Source: an uncultured Thermogutta sp. (lineage in GTDB: Bacteria; Planctomycetota; Planctomycetia; Pirellulales; Thermoguttaceae). Taken from it: a stretch of 64,000 nucleotides of DNA. Under the pieces are notes generated by a model. That model did no database searches. It saw only the letters and a program-made list of their open reading frames with translations, and was not told where the DNA came from. This document shows positions 53,787 to 63,750 of the stretch, piece by piece (within the stretch, counting starts at the first letter, position 1; each line of letters opens with the position of its first letter). Made by a program: the position numbers and the translations under genes. The stretch is taken from positions 62,001-126,000 of the forward strand of contig CAKZMM010000082.1 in assembly GCA_937128505.1 (NCBI GenBank), given 5' to 3'.

Positions 53787-56700
53787 GCTAACGATTCCGA
53801 CTGCGCGCTTGGAACTCCGGCTGCCCCGGGTGGTGGTGGGCGACGCTCTAGCGGCCGGTCCTCCATCCAAGAACGAAGCACGGCAAATAGCGCCTCGTAC
53901 CGTTCCCGAATGACAGGGTCGAGGTCTTTTCGCAGGAACAGGGTCGGCTCGGGGGCAATCATCCACGTTTCTCCCATGGAGCGGTCATTCCAAAGATCAG
54001 CGAATCCGATGGCCATCACCGATCCTCGGCCGAAGCGTAAGCGGCTGGCTACCGGCATGTCCTCAATCCAGGCGAAGGGTTCGCCCCCCAAAACCTGGCA
54101 AGCATGTTCTACGTCCAGCTTCGCCCCTCCATCCTCAAAACGAATTGGCCCGCCTTTCGCCTCGGCATGACTGATTTCCAAACCAAAGGGCCAAAGTAAG
54201 CTGTTGACGGTAGTTCCGGCGGCATCTGACGAATCCAATACCAAAAGCCTTCCTCCTTCGGCCACATAGTGAATTAACTGCTCACGAAACGGATGAGGGA
54301 CCGATCGCCGAGGGCACACGACAATTATCCCGGCTGCTTGAAAGGCCTCACGACCCACGGTGCGACGTGAAAAGAACCCGAGCCGATGAATCCATTGTTC
54401 GAAAAGTCCGAATCCCTCACCTTCGCCCTGATTGAAAGCACCTAATGCCAAAGGAACCTCCGAAACAGTCCGATCCACGGCTACCCAGGTCCGGGGCGTT
54501 CGGCACTCGGGCGACAAATAGGCCATCCGGCGAGGAAGATTACTCACAAAACTCCCTGAACTCCAGCCGATAGAGCCGACAGCAAGGATGAGAAGCCAAC
54601 TTGTACCTTGCCGGACGGCTATCGCCACACCCACAAGGAGCGCTGCCAAGGCAAACAAAGTTGCCCCCCACAAAACCGGTAAGCGAACGGTATTGGAATC
54701 CCAAACGCTTCGGTGATTAAGCCAGTGAATCATTTCCCGAAGGAGCTCTGCTTTGCCCGGCTGAAAAATGCAGAAATTCGAAAAGATCGTTGAATCACCA
54801 AAAGCTAAAATCCTGCCACGACCATATCGCGCCGCCCATAGTTGGATAAACGCCCCAAACCGCATGTCGGCCCGATACTCGGGCACCGGATGGTAGTTTT
54901 CCACGTGAAACTCCGGGGGAAGACTCCACAACGCCTGTCCAACCATCGCGGCACGGCCCACACTTCGGCCCGGATCGATCGAGCATCCCACGGCAAAATG
55001 TAAAGGAGGCACATGTTGGACAGCCGGATGAGCTGCCGGCCCCGGTTGCCAGGCTTGCTCGTAAGCACTACCCACGGCAAAAAGCAAATCGTGGGCAAAC
55101 GCAAACCCAAACTGCCGACAAATGTCGTTCAGATAAGTGCTGGAATTGAACACATTCGTGTGATCGCCAATCAGAAGAAGCCCACCCCCGTCCTCAACGA
55201 AATCAACAATAGCCCTTATTTCATCCCGCTCGTACCGCTCAGTCGGTATCTTGATAACCAGTACGTCGCAGTCGGCCAAACGATCCCGAGTGATCGGTTC
55301 GTCTTTTCCGAGCCGCGACATCTGAAAGTACTGCGCGCAATACTGATAAGCTAATCCGTAACTATAGGACGGGTCGTGCCCAAAATGATCCGTGTCATAC
55401 GGTTGATCGGTCGGCTCCCAAGTCGAATGCCTTTCGACCACCAATACCTTTCCGGTTTTCTGTTTGCCCAGTGGCTCCCAAAGGAAGAGGAAACCCAGTC
55501 CCGCCAAGCCGACCATGATGAACCCTACCGGTACTGCATGCGGCACAAAACGCAGCCAAGGTTCTGAAAGAACCCAAGAGAACCCAACGCGCGAACGGTT
55601 TCCGGAATTCGAAGGCTGATCGGAGTGCTGCGACGGGCGGTCGGGTAAACTTGCCGCTTTTTGTCTTTCCTCCTTTCCCTCTGCAAGTGTCGGTGCCGAG
55701 CTTACTTTGCTAGATCTAACCCCGCCGGCTTCGGCGACCGGCTTAGTGTGAGAAGTTCCCTGCATCCCCATTTCTAAAGCTTTAGGATTTTCAGAAAAAG
55801 AGCCAACCCGCGAGGCAGCATCCACCGGCGTAGGAACACAAGTCGATTCCTCCATTTCCGCTTGGCTCGCCCAAGCCCGGGCCAGCCCGAGCTCAACCGT
55901 GCCCCGGAAAGCCAAAACGGCTTCGCGCATCCCCATTAACCGACGCAGTGTGACGCATGTCAATTGCGAAAAAATCGTCACCAACCCTAGCTGGAACCAC
56001 GGGCTTAAAGCCATCTCCATCGCCGTGGACGGTAGAAGCGGATTTCCGTAAACCCAACGATGAACGTAAAGACCGGCTACAAAGACAAACCGCACCAATA
56101 ACCAAAGGGCTAAGAAGCTGATCAAAGTTACGAGAGCCAACAGGTATGTGGTCCACGGAATGGGCTTCCGAAGGCTCACTAGAGCGATCGTTAACACGAC
56201 GGCTACCGCGATTGCGAAAAGGCAACTTGCCAGATCGATCACCAAATCCCAACTGCCCGCAAGGTTCAGCACATCACGTGTTGTGCCCAGCGCCAATAAA
56301 GAGCCATTTGCGGCCACCTCGAAGCCGCAAATCCGCAGGACGAAAGCCAGAAAAGCGACCACGCCCGGTGGCAGATCATGCCCCCGGACCGTCGTCCCCA
56401 CATACCACGCAAAGAAGACGGATTGCGCAAGCAGGACGGCACCGACCCAAAAAGCAGCCGCTGCCAAAGCTCCGGCGAATCTGTGGAGACGAAAAATTAC
56501 CAGGCCCGCCGCTCCCGACCCAGTCACCAGGAAGCACCAAGCCACAGGACCGGTGGCCAAAAACCATGATAGAATGAACGCCGCGGCAGTAACCACGAGT
56601 TCTAAAGCCGGTGTGTTTCCCGATGGCCGAGCGGATTCCGGCCGAGGAATTTGTTCGCCCCTCCCCTGTGTCCCCGGAGGAGGTTCCTCCAAAGCGCTTC

Positions 56701-56911
56701 GGACGGCCTCCCCACCGTACACGGCAGCATCGAGTAGACCCCCTTTCAGCCCTTCTGCGGGCTGAGCTACCCGAAGAATCTTCGAAGCGATAAGAAGCGT
56801 CGCTATTGCAATAGCCGTCAAACCCCAGACCGGTTGCGCCGGGGAGTATATGCCCGACAGAAAAAGCCATGATCCTGTCAGTAATGCAAGGGCCAGAAGC
56901 AATCTGCTCAT
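53747..56911 (-). CDS. Giant membrane protein with DUF4350/ThuA-like domains
   Basis: A 1054-residue inner-membrane protein. Residues ~1-325 hold many hydrophobic helices, ~340-450 are a low-complexity polar linker, and more helices lie at ~452-472. A DUF4350-like glutaminase-fold domain spans ~489-720 (VLVIKIPTERYERDEIRAIV, then FVEDGGGLLLIGDHTNVF, then GRGRILAFGDSTIFSNF). After two further helices there is a second, similar domain (AAGIIVVCPRRSVPHPF, then YVAEGGRLLVLDSSDAAG, then GRGSVMAIGF). Such domains are often encoded beside MoxR-DUF58 genes. The helix block at ~100-280 has an exosortase-like pattern. A paralogous gene precedes it by 116 bp, probably in one operon. The C terminus lies in a 24-bp repeat, and the frame stays open 60 codons past the TGA. 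Confidence 0.8.
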   Translation of the reverse strand: MSRLLLALALLTGSWLFLSGIYSPAQPVWGLTAIAIATLLIASKILRVAQPAEGLKGGLLDAAVYGGEAVRSALEEPPPGTQGRGEQIPRPESARPSGNTPALELVVTAAAFILSWFLATGPVAWCFLVTGSGAAGLVIFRLHRFAGALAAAAFWVGAVLLAQSVFFAWYVGTTVRGHDLPPGVVAFLAFVLRICGFEVAANGSLLALGTTRDVLNLAGSWDLVIDLASCLFAIAVAVVLTIALVSLRKPIPWTTYLLALVTLISFLALWLLVRFVFVAGLYVHRWVYGNPLLPSTAMEMALSPWFQLGLVTIFSQLTCVTLRRLMGMREAVLAFRGTVELGLARAWASQAEMEESTCVPTPVDAASRVGSFSENPKALEMGMQGTSHTKPVAEAGGVRSSKVSSAPTLAEGKEERQKAASLPDRPSQHSDQPSNSGNRSRVGFSWVLSEPWLRFVPHAVPVGFIMVGLAGLGFLFLWEPLGKQKTGKVLVVERHSTWEPTDQPYDTDHFGHDPSYSYGLAYQYCAQYFQMSRLGKDEPITRDRLADCDVLVIKIPTERYERDEIRAIVDFVEDGGGLLLIGDHTNVFNSSTYLNDICRQFGFAFAHDLLFAVGSAYEQAWQPGPAAHPAVQHVPPLHFAVGCSIDPGRSVGRAAMVGQALWSLPPEFHVENYHPVPEYRADMRFGAFIQLWAARYGRGRILAFGDSTIFSNFCIFQPGKAELLREMIHWLNHRSVWDSNTVRLPVLWGATLFALAALLVGVAIAVRQGTSWLLILAVGSIGWSSGSFVSNLPRRMAYLSPECRTPRTWVAVDRTVSEVPLALGAFNQGEGEGFGLFEQWIHRLGFFSRRTVGREAFQAAGIIVVCPRRSVPHPFREQLIHYVAEGGRLLVLDSSDAAGTTVNSLLWPFGLEISHAEAKGGPIRFEDGGAKLDVEHACQVLGGEPFAWIEDMPVASRLRFGRGSVMAIGFADLWNDRSMGETWMIAPEPTLFLRKDLDPVIRERYEALFAVLRSWMEDRPLERRPPPPGAAGVPSAQSESLASPANPEGNKAAK

Positions 56912-57027
56912 GCATCAGTCCTTTGGTGCCTCTCTGTTAGACCCCTTGGGATCCTGAATTTCATCCCAATGGCCAGCACGACTCAGCAGTTCGCAAAGGA
57001 TTCCTCCCCAAGAACAACGTTCAATGG

Positions 57028-59862
57028 TTATGAGGTTTCTTCGTTTTTTGGGCCGGCTTCGGTCTCCTGTTCCGGCGGGGGCGACCAATCCGGCTGCTCC
57101 GTGAACCAGGAGAGGAACCACCGCCAAAAGTTGCCGTTAATTTCTTGGGCATTCACCGGCTCTTCTGTAAACCACAGGTTGGTGTTCAGAGCAAAAAATG
57201 CGTCTCCGATGAGTACGAATTTCCCCTGACCAATTGACCGCACGGCCACCACCGGAAGATTGTCGCGCGCACGGACCAAGTGCTCTGTCGGAAGACATCC
57301 CACGGGCCAAGCGGCGTAGAAAAGCACTCTGGAGTCATAATCCACGTTTCCGGCTCGATACAACGTGAGCGTACATCCCATGGGTTCCGGTTCCGGCTCG
57401 CTCCGGCGAGCAGCTATGGGAAATTCGCCCGGGTCGAGACCCAGCTCCCGGAAAAATGAACGCACCGCGAAACTGCGGTCAGCGCCGACCATCGCCACAA
57501 AAATGCCCCCGTTTTGGATGAATTGCCGAATCACCCGCTGTTCCCCGGCGGAAAAGCGGCGATTGGGAGCGATGCTAATCAGCCATCGCGCACACTCTAG
57601 CTGCCGGGGTTCTAGTTTCTCCAACGCCACCGGCAAATAGCCGCACCGAAGCAACGTGTAACAGAACCCGGCAAGACCGTTCGGAGCCCAGGGCTCACGG
57701 CTCAACTGATTCAAATGCCCCAGGTCGAGACACGCCACATTATTCCAACCGGGATGGAGTCGACCATCGAAAATTACCTCGCCCGTCTTGGCGGCTAGTT
57801 GGCTTGTGCCCCACAGTCCTACCCCCAAAAGCACGAGAGCTTCGCCGGTAATCTCCCTGGGCCAAAGGAGAAGAATCGTCGCGATTCCCAAAAGCATCAA
57901 CCCGAGCACCGTTTCCCGCCAATACCCCGCACCGCCCGGTTCCGCCAAATAGCTGAGCAACCCTCCGATAAATTGAGAACTCGATGCGATCAACGAATCT
58001 GAAATCGGCAGTGAATCGCTTAGCACCACAACACGTCCGCGGCCTAGAGGCCGTTCAGCCGCCAAAAGCACGTCTCCCAAACGTTCGCCAGGTTCCAGCC
58101 GGAACACATTGGTTAGAACGGCATCACTTCCGGGATCGGCCCAAGCCCACCGTGCCAAAAGCAACGGCCGCACCGGCCACTCTGCTGCCAGCGAAGCGCT
58201 CACCCCGAAACCCCAGGGGCTGTAGCAGCCGGCGAAGCCCGCCGTCGTGGGATGCCAGAAGGCCTCCATGGTTTCGTCGCGTCCGGGATTGGCATGGATG
58301 ACCGTCTCGAAAGCCATAACAATCCCCAGTCCCTCGAGAAGCTGATTGCAATGGCTCGCCCGATCTCCGTCTTTTAAGAAGGTGCCTCCCGTCAAAAGCA
58401 AACTTCCACCTTCTCGAACGTATTGCCGAACTCTTTCAAGCCGCTCTTGAGGCCAGGCTCTATCCGGGTGAACGATGACTACCACATCCGCTCGCTGCAA
58501 CTCGTCGGCTGTTAACTCTTTGGAAAGCGAAACTTGGCCCCCCAGACTCTCCACCAATTTCGGCAAAGCAATACACGAACCGAAACTATCTGGCCGGACG
58601 GGGGAAGTGCCCTCCCAATCTAGAAATCCGCCTTCATGAATCAGAATGATTCGCCCGCGGAGATTGCCTTGATTGATCGCCACCAAGGCAGATAAACATA
58701 TCACCACCAAGAGGCAAATTATCCACTGAGCCACCGGCGCCTGCCGCCGTGCAATTGACCTGCTAAAAAGTGGACTAGCTAGTGGGAATAAACGCCGGAG
58801 CCATCCCTCTTTAACAGATTCTCCACCTTTGCTATCCGCTTGCTTGTGCAGCTTCAGCCCCCATGAATAGAACCACGCTCCCAGCCAACCCAGTTGCGCC
58901 AACGCCAACACAAGTGGAAGGTTCCAAGGTACATAACGCCGGATTTCTTCTTGCCAATACCAACGTGTAGGGGTGTACATATCTAGATTGGGTGGTTCCG
59001 GCACCGGCGGGAGCCAAGCCAGGAAATGCGGAATGTATGCCACCAGCACCCAGTAACCCAATTGGATCGCCAGAAGCCCGAGCAAAACGGTGACCCTTGC
59101 CACCCGCGGTTTCGGGTGCCGACACCCCGCCAACCCCCACCCGAAAAGCCCTGAAACAAGGAGGATATCCCACCCTGCAAAACTCGGCCCGAGAGCCACA
59201 GCGGTCCCTGTTAAAAAACTTGTGAGGGTACTTGCTTTCTCGGAAAGCCCATCGACGATAAACCACGCGAAAGGCACTGCCGCTAAAGCCAGGCGATACC
59301 CCCCGAAAATTGTCAAAGTCGCAGCAACAATGGTGAGGATCTCTCGCGTAATGTCGGACAAAAGAGCCGCAAAACCGATCACAACCAATGCGAGAGCAAA
59401 CACTGCCACATGTGAGAGATTTGTGCTGATTGCGATCGCCAAGACGATCAAGACCCCGGAAAGCAAGGCCAAGCGGCAAAGGAGGCAGCGCGTTCCCCGG
59501 CTTGGGAAAACGGGCACCGCTCCTACAATCAACAACACTCCACTGATTGCAAAACCGATCAGAGAAAACGTGCGGAGCCCACCCACCACTAGCCCCAGGG
59601 AATTGGTCGCCAACCAGCCCGCCAAAAGAAATAGAAGAGCGGCAAAAAAGGCCCGCTTCGCCCACAAAAGCTCATTCGGTTTCTTTTCGACGTGCTTTTC
59701 GAGATCCACCAGGAGGATATTTCGGATCTGATTTACGAGCTCTCCGGCCGAGTAATCCGCCGAAGGGGGAAGGTTCTCCCTCTGGGTTGCCGAAGTGATG
59801 GCCGGTTCAACACCCCTGTCACCTTCGGACAATGGTTTATGCCGTTTCTGCCTTCGTGACAT
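57028..59862 (-). CDS. Giant membrane protein, paralogue of the downstream DUF4350-like gene
   Basis: A 944-residue protein with the same architecture as its neighbour: a polar N terminus (~1-65), about ten hydrophobic helices (~68-350), one soluble glutaminase-fold-like domain with VVVIVHPDRAWPQERLERV, then YVREGGSLLLTGGTFLKDG and GRGRVVVLSDSLPISDS, a pair of helices (LGLMLLGIATILLLWP), and a second domain with WLISIAPNRRFSAGEQ, then FIQNGGIFVAMVGADRSF, GQGKFVLIGDAFFALN. The catalytic Cys of true glutamine amidotransferases is absent from both domains, as in ThuA/DUF4350 relatives, so binding or sensing is likelier than hydrolysis. The ATG at 59862 has no strong ribosome site. It is transcribed toward its 1054-residue paralogue. 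Confidence 0.78.
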   Translation of the reverse strand: MSRRQKRHKPLSEGDRGVEPAITSATQRENLPPSADYSAGELVNQIRNILLVDLEKHVEKKPNELLWAKRAFFAALLFLLAGWLATNSLGLVVGGLRTFSLIGFAISGVLLIVGAVPVFPSRGTRCLLCRLALLSGVLIVLAIAISTNLSHVAVFALALVVIGFAALLSDITREILTIVAATLTIFGGYRLALAAVPFAWFIVDGLSEKASTLTSFLTGTAVALGPSFAGWDILLVSGLFGWGLAGCRHPKPRVARVTVLLGLLAIQLGYWVLVAYIPHFLAWLPPVPEPPNLDMYTPTRWYWQEEIRRYVPWNLPLVLALAQLGWLGAWFYSWGLKLHKQADSKGGESVKEGWLRRLFPLASPLFSRSIARRQAPVAQWIICLLVVICLSALVAINQGNLRGRIILIHEGGFLDWEGTSPVRPDSFGSCIALPKLVESLGGQVSLSKELTADELQRADVVVIVHPDRAWPQERLERVRQYVREGGSLLLTGGTFLKDGDRASHCNQLLEGLGIVMAFETVIHANPGRDETMEAFWHPTTAGFAGCYSPWGFGVSASLAAEWPVRPLLLARWAWADPGSDAVLTNVFRLEPGERLGDVLLAAERPLGRGRVVVLSDSLPISDSLIASSSQFIGGLLSYLAEPGGAGYWRETVLGLMLLGIATILLLWPREITGEALVLLGVGLWGTSQLAAKTGEVIFDGRLHPGWNNVACLDLGHLNQLSREPWAPNGLAGFCYTLLRCGYLPVALEKLEPRQLECARWLISIAPNRRFSAGEQRVIRQFIQNGGIFVAMVGADRSFAVRSFFRELGLDPGEFPIAARRSEPEPEPMGCTLTLYRAGNVDYDSRVLFYAAWPVGCLPTEHLVRARDNLPVVAVRSIGQGKFVLIGDAFFALNTNLWFTEEPVNAQEINGNFWRWFLSWFTEQPDWSPPPEQETEAGPKNEETS

Positions 59863-61366
59863 CAGTCCGCACCGCTAGCTCAAGGAGGCGATTACTACTA
59901 GCCACTAGGATTGGGTAAGAAAGGCTTCTCCAAAAACGTGGCTCCAGGGATGAATCCCCGAGACTCAATTCCCACAACCTTTGACTTCGGACTTTAAGTT
60001 CGCCGCCCGCAGATTGCTTTCCGCAAAGCGATGACCTCTGCTAAGTTTACCCTTGTTGCAACTGCCCGGCATCGCGGATTAATCGCAGCCAACAAACTCC
60101 GAAATGAATTCGGCCGACTTCCCCGCCCCTCACGCCAGCTGGTCTCGTCGGGCACACGATCCCATCCACCTTTTTGCCCAAGCAAGCTTTCACTCTAAAT
60201 CATTGAGTTTGCCGGGGCTTAAAATGATCCGCTTTTTAAGAATTTCGGGGTGCGTTATGCGTTAAACCACATTTGGGAACAAAATGCAAAGTAATCCGAG
60301 CACGTTCAAGGATAGCGATCTCGCTGTTCGAGCTGGGTCAGCAAGCAGCGGCCCCAACAGGGTCTGGGCTCAATTCGTGTTAACATCATTTTCTGATTTC
60401 CCGACAACGTGAAACTCTGCCCGTCGTTCGAGAGTGCGCTGCCACCTGTAGAGTGTACCTCCGCCATCGTTTCTCGGGGGCACATTGTAATTCGTCGAGG
60501 GCCGTTAGCCAGAGTCGACGTCCGAAGCAACACACCGCCGTCTATTCTTGAGTCTTTGGGCCCTTTCCCCAACACCGGGTGCGAAGAATCCAACGACGAG
60601 AAGACTTAGGACCGCAGGTCCATAAGCTTTGCGGACAACCCGGCTCGCGGCTGAGGGAGGAATCGAGGAAGGAATCACTCCCTCTGCAGCGACAAGAGCA
60701 AACACTCTTGGCAAGGAGACAAGTAAGGAGGTAATTTCAAACCGAGCCCCGGATGTCGGCTTTTTTTACCGGTGTGAAAAAAACACTTTCACGGTAGCAG
60801 AAGGAGATACCGCCTGTGCTGGATCACTATGCTGACAGAAGCCCCCCGAGATGCGTTTCGACTCGTCGCGACCCAACTAAACGGAAATCGTCAACGTGGT
60901 CAACATTCAAATCTTTCCGGCATTCACTAACCGAGCGAAATTCTCGAAGGAGCGGTCATACGTCTTTTCGACATCCGCAGGAAAACAGCACGCCGGCAGT
61001 TGCCTTGCGCGAAGATGGTAACTAAGGCAATCGCAGCACATGCCTTTACGCCGACACGGTTCGTACGAGCACGAACAGTTCCGCACATTCTGTTCCGACT
61101 TGCATTCCATGGTAGGTACCCCACTGGCAAAATCTCGTGGTAATCTGAGCGAATCCTAGCAGCTTTCGAAGAAATATATGCCCCGGAGACCACAAACCGC
61201 GATCACGACTCAAGGCCTGAAAAAATCGGAACAAGGGCAACTGACCGAAAAGTATGCCGCCTTTTCCTTCACCCCGCCCCCAAGCTTATTACCCTTGACA
61301 CTCAACTCGATATAGGCAGCGGTGCAACGTGCCCATTTCGCCGCGCAAGCCGAAATCAACGGTAGG
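59863..61366. other. 1.5-kb spacer upstream of the giant membrane-protein pair
   Basis: No gene was convincingly recognised. Two minus-strand frames (60306-60593 and 60505-60714) might be one small secreted protein broken by a frameshift, but support is weak. AGCC/GGCT followed by seven T residues near 60748-60768 is a poor terminator candidate. No tandem repeat was found. Confidence 0.4.
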
Positions 61367-62764
61367 TCACCCGTGAACTGCGGACAACCGTCCTCGCGTC
61401 GCGTCCAAGAGACCAAACCGCTTCATTTTTTTATACAAAGTTGTGCGATTAATGCCAAGGGCTTTAGCCGTCGCCTGGCGGTTCCACTTGTTGGCTTCGA
61501 GAACTTCTAAGATGATTTGTCTTTCCGGCAAACGAAGGGCTTGTTTGAGCGGTTTACCCTGCGGAATTTCCATCTCAAAGGGAACGGCTGCCGTGACATT
61601 CGGGGGCAAATCGGACAAGTCCAGCCATGGGCCTTTGCCCAAAAGAACCGCTCGTTCAATCACATTTTGAAGCTCCCGAACGTTTCCCGGCCAATTGTAA
61701 GCCTGTAAAGCTCGCATGGCTTCTGGGGTAAAGCCTTGGAGCTGTCGGCCCGTTTCGCGACAGAATTGGTTCAAAAAGTGTTCCGCCAGCAACGGGATAT
61801 CCGAAATGCGTTGGCGAAGTGGTGGCAAGTCGATGTTGATTACATTAATGCGATAATAAAGATCACGACGAAACCGGCCTTCTGCCACAGCTTTTGCCAA
61901 GTCCTCGTTTGTCGCCAGAATGACCCGGACATCGACGCTGTAAGTTTTCGTTCCCCCCACCGGCTCAAATTCGAAGTCTTGGAGTACCCGGAGGAGCTTG
62001 ACCTGCATTGCCGGGCTTGCGGTCCCTATCTCATCCAGAAAAATGGTCCCGCCATCGGCTTGCATAAATTTCCCGGTTTTGTCGGAATTTGCGCCCGTAA
62101 ATGCCCCGGCTACATGCCCGAAAAGCTCGCTTTCAAGAAGCGTTTCCGGCAAGGCCCCACAAGCGACCTCGACGAAAGGTTTATCACGTCGCGAGCTGCG
62201 GCGGTGAATGGCCCGGGCCACCATCGATTTTCCCGTGCCACTTTCCCCGGTAATGAGAACCGTCGATTTGGTGTCGGCCACGGCCTCGGTCATTTCATAC
62301 ACCCGTTGCATGCGATGATCACGGCCGATGATGTTCTCCAAACCAAATCGTAAATCGAGCTGCGCTTTCAGTTGCTCGTTTTCCTCCAGCACCTTTTGCT
62401 GCTGAAGTGCCCGCTCAATCGCCATTTGCAATTCCTGGTCAATGAGCGGTTTAGTCAGAAAGTCAAATGCGCCAGCTCGGATGGCCTCGATCGCGACATC
62501 GACTGTTCCATAGCCGGTGATCATAATCACCGCGGTCTCCGGCCATTGCCGACGACATTCGGCCAGAAGTTCGAAGCCATCACGATCACCTAACCGGATA
62601 TCAATCAGAACGATATTAAACCGTTTCCTGCGAAGCTGCGCTAATGCTTGTTCCATGGTGCTCGCCGTCTCGACCTCAAGCCCCTGTTCACGGAGCCAAT
62701 CTGCCATCGAGGCCAAGACCTGGCGATCATCATCCACCAATAACAGCGATGCTTTCTTAGGCAT
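61367..62764 (-). CDS. NtrC-family sigma-54-dependent response regulator
   Basis: A 465-residue transcription activator. Residues 1-120 are a receiver domain with Asp11-13, phospho-acceptor Asp55, Thr83 and Lys105. Residues ~141-375 are a sigma-54-activating AAA+ domain with Walker A GESGTGKS (173-180), the sigma-54-contacting GAFTGA loop (220-225) and Walker B IFLDEI (241-246). The C terminus ends in a Fis-type helix-turn-helix ([20 protein letters not shown]). It should activate sigma-54 promoters after phosphorylation. No histidine kinase gene is adjacent in the window. AGGA lies eight bases before the ATG at 62764. Target genes are unknown. Confidence 0.94.
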   Translation of the reverse strand: MPKKASLLLVDDDRQVLASMADWLREQGLEVETASTMEQALAQLRRKRFNIVLIDIRLGDRDGFELLAECRRQWPETAVIMITGYGTVDVAIEAIRAGAFDFLTKPLIDQELQMAIERALQQQKVLEENEQLKAQLDLRFGLENIIGRDHRMQRVYEMTEAVADTKSTVLITGESGTGKSMVARAIHRRSSRRDKPFVEVACGALPETLLESELFGHVAGAFTGANSDKTGKFMQADGGTIFLDEIGTASPAMQVKLLRVLQDFEFEPVGGTKTYSVDVRVILATNEDLAKAVAEGRFRRDLYYRINVINIDLPPLRQRISDIPLLAEHFLNQFCRETGRQLQGFTPEAMRALQAYNWPGNVRELQNVIERAVLLGKGPWLDLSDLPPNVTAAVPFEMEIPQGKPLKQALRLPERQIILEVLEANKWNRQATAKALGINRTTLYKKMKRFGLLDATRGRLSAVHG

Positions 62765-63287
62765 ATGCGAGTCCTAAGTAAAAGTCCGAGGCAAGGTGAA
62801 TCCCTAGATGCTTTGGCGAATATTCATCCATTCCCGATGCCCTAACCTTTCGTCTGATGGAAGGATAGGGCTGCAATTTGCGTTCGATCAAATACCTCTA
62901 GGGCAAGACAATCCCCGTTGTAACGGGAACTTCTTCCCAACGGCCTTCAGAGAGGCTTAGTGCACGTTTTTCCGATAAAACGGAGAGCGTTGCGCGAGAC
63001 ACTTGCGGGATTTGCGTTCTTTTCCAGAGAACACTCTCTCCACGAACCCGAGTGCGTTAATCGCATTGGCCCCACAAAATCCCACGGTGTTCTCATGGCT
63101 ACACAGCTCGGTCGCACCCGAATCCCGTCAAAATTATCTACGTTATGGGGCTGCGGGCGTCAAAAAGATGCCGAAAGATAACAACCTAGAAGGCTCACTG
63201 GGGCGGAGTCATTTCAGATGTTGTTTGAGGAAATATTACCCTGCCCTCTGCAAGCTTCTTAACGGATGGGCGTGCCACCGCCTTATT

Positions 63288-63313
63288 CCGTCTTATAAAG
63301 CCGTCTTATTACG
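63288..63313. repeat. Tandem repeat, 2 x 13 bp
   Basis: CCGTCTTATAAAG (63288-63300) is followed by CCGTCTTATTACG (63301-63313). Confidence 0.8.
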
Positions 63314-63714
63314 GGGACTCAAGCCGAGTGGCTCACGTCGGATTCCAACCTTCGAGTCGCTACGCTTTCCTACGCGTAGGCTTTGATAAATAGCACAAAC
63401 CGGCGGATCCTAAATCGTGGGGATCTTAGAAGGGCTATGAGAAGCTGCAAGCTCGTCAGCCAGCGGGTTGTAAGGGACGAAACGAATAGAGCGATTGTGT
63501 CAAAAATCAGGGCTTACGAATTCAATAGCGAAACAGGTTCATTCAGCCTTGAAGACCTCAAGCCGTGCGGGTTAATATGAGCCGCCGGCGGGCCGTAGAT
63601 TCCCTCTTTCGATAAATTTAGTAACTCCGGTATTTAATCATTTTTTTTGCCAGCCCCATATCGCGGGCTCAGAGGGCGGTTCTGCAATCAACAATAACTT
63701 CAAGTGGATCAATT

Positions 63715-63750
63715 ACCTAAGGGACTACCTAAGCGACAAACTAAGTCACT
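63715..63750. repeat. Tandem repeat, 3 x 12 bp
   Basis: Units ACCTAAGGGACT, ACCTAAGCGACA and AACTAAGTCACT start at 63715, 63727 and 63739 in exact 12-base register. Confidence 0.85.

Noticed and set aside
60306-60714. Two overlapping minus-strand frames that could be a frameshifted small secreted protein
   Set aside because: The hydrophobic stretch in one frame and polar stretch in the other join only by assuming a shift; no ribosome site or homology seen.
63003-63386. 127-codon plus-strand frame near the right edge
   Set aside because: No ribosome site, no domain features and random-looking composition.
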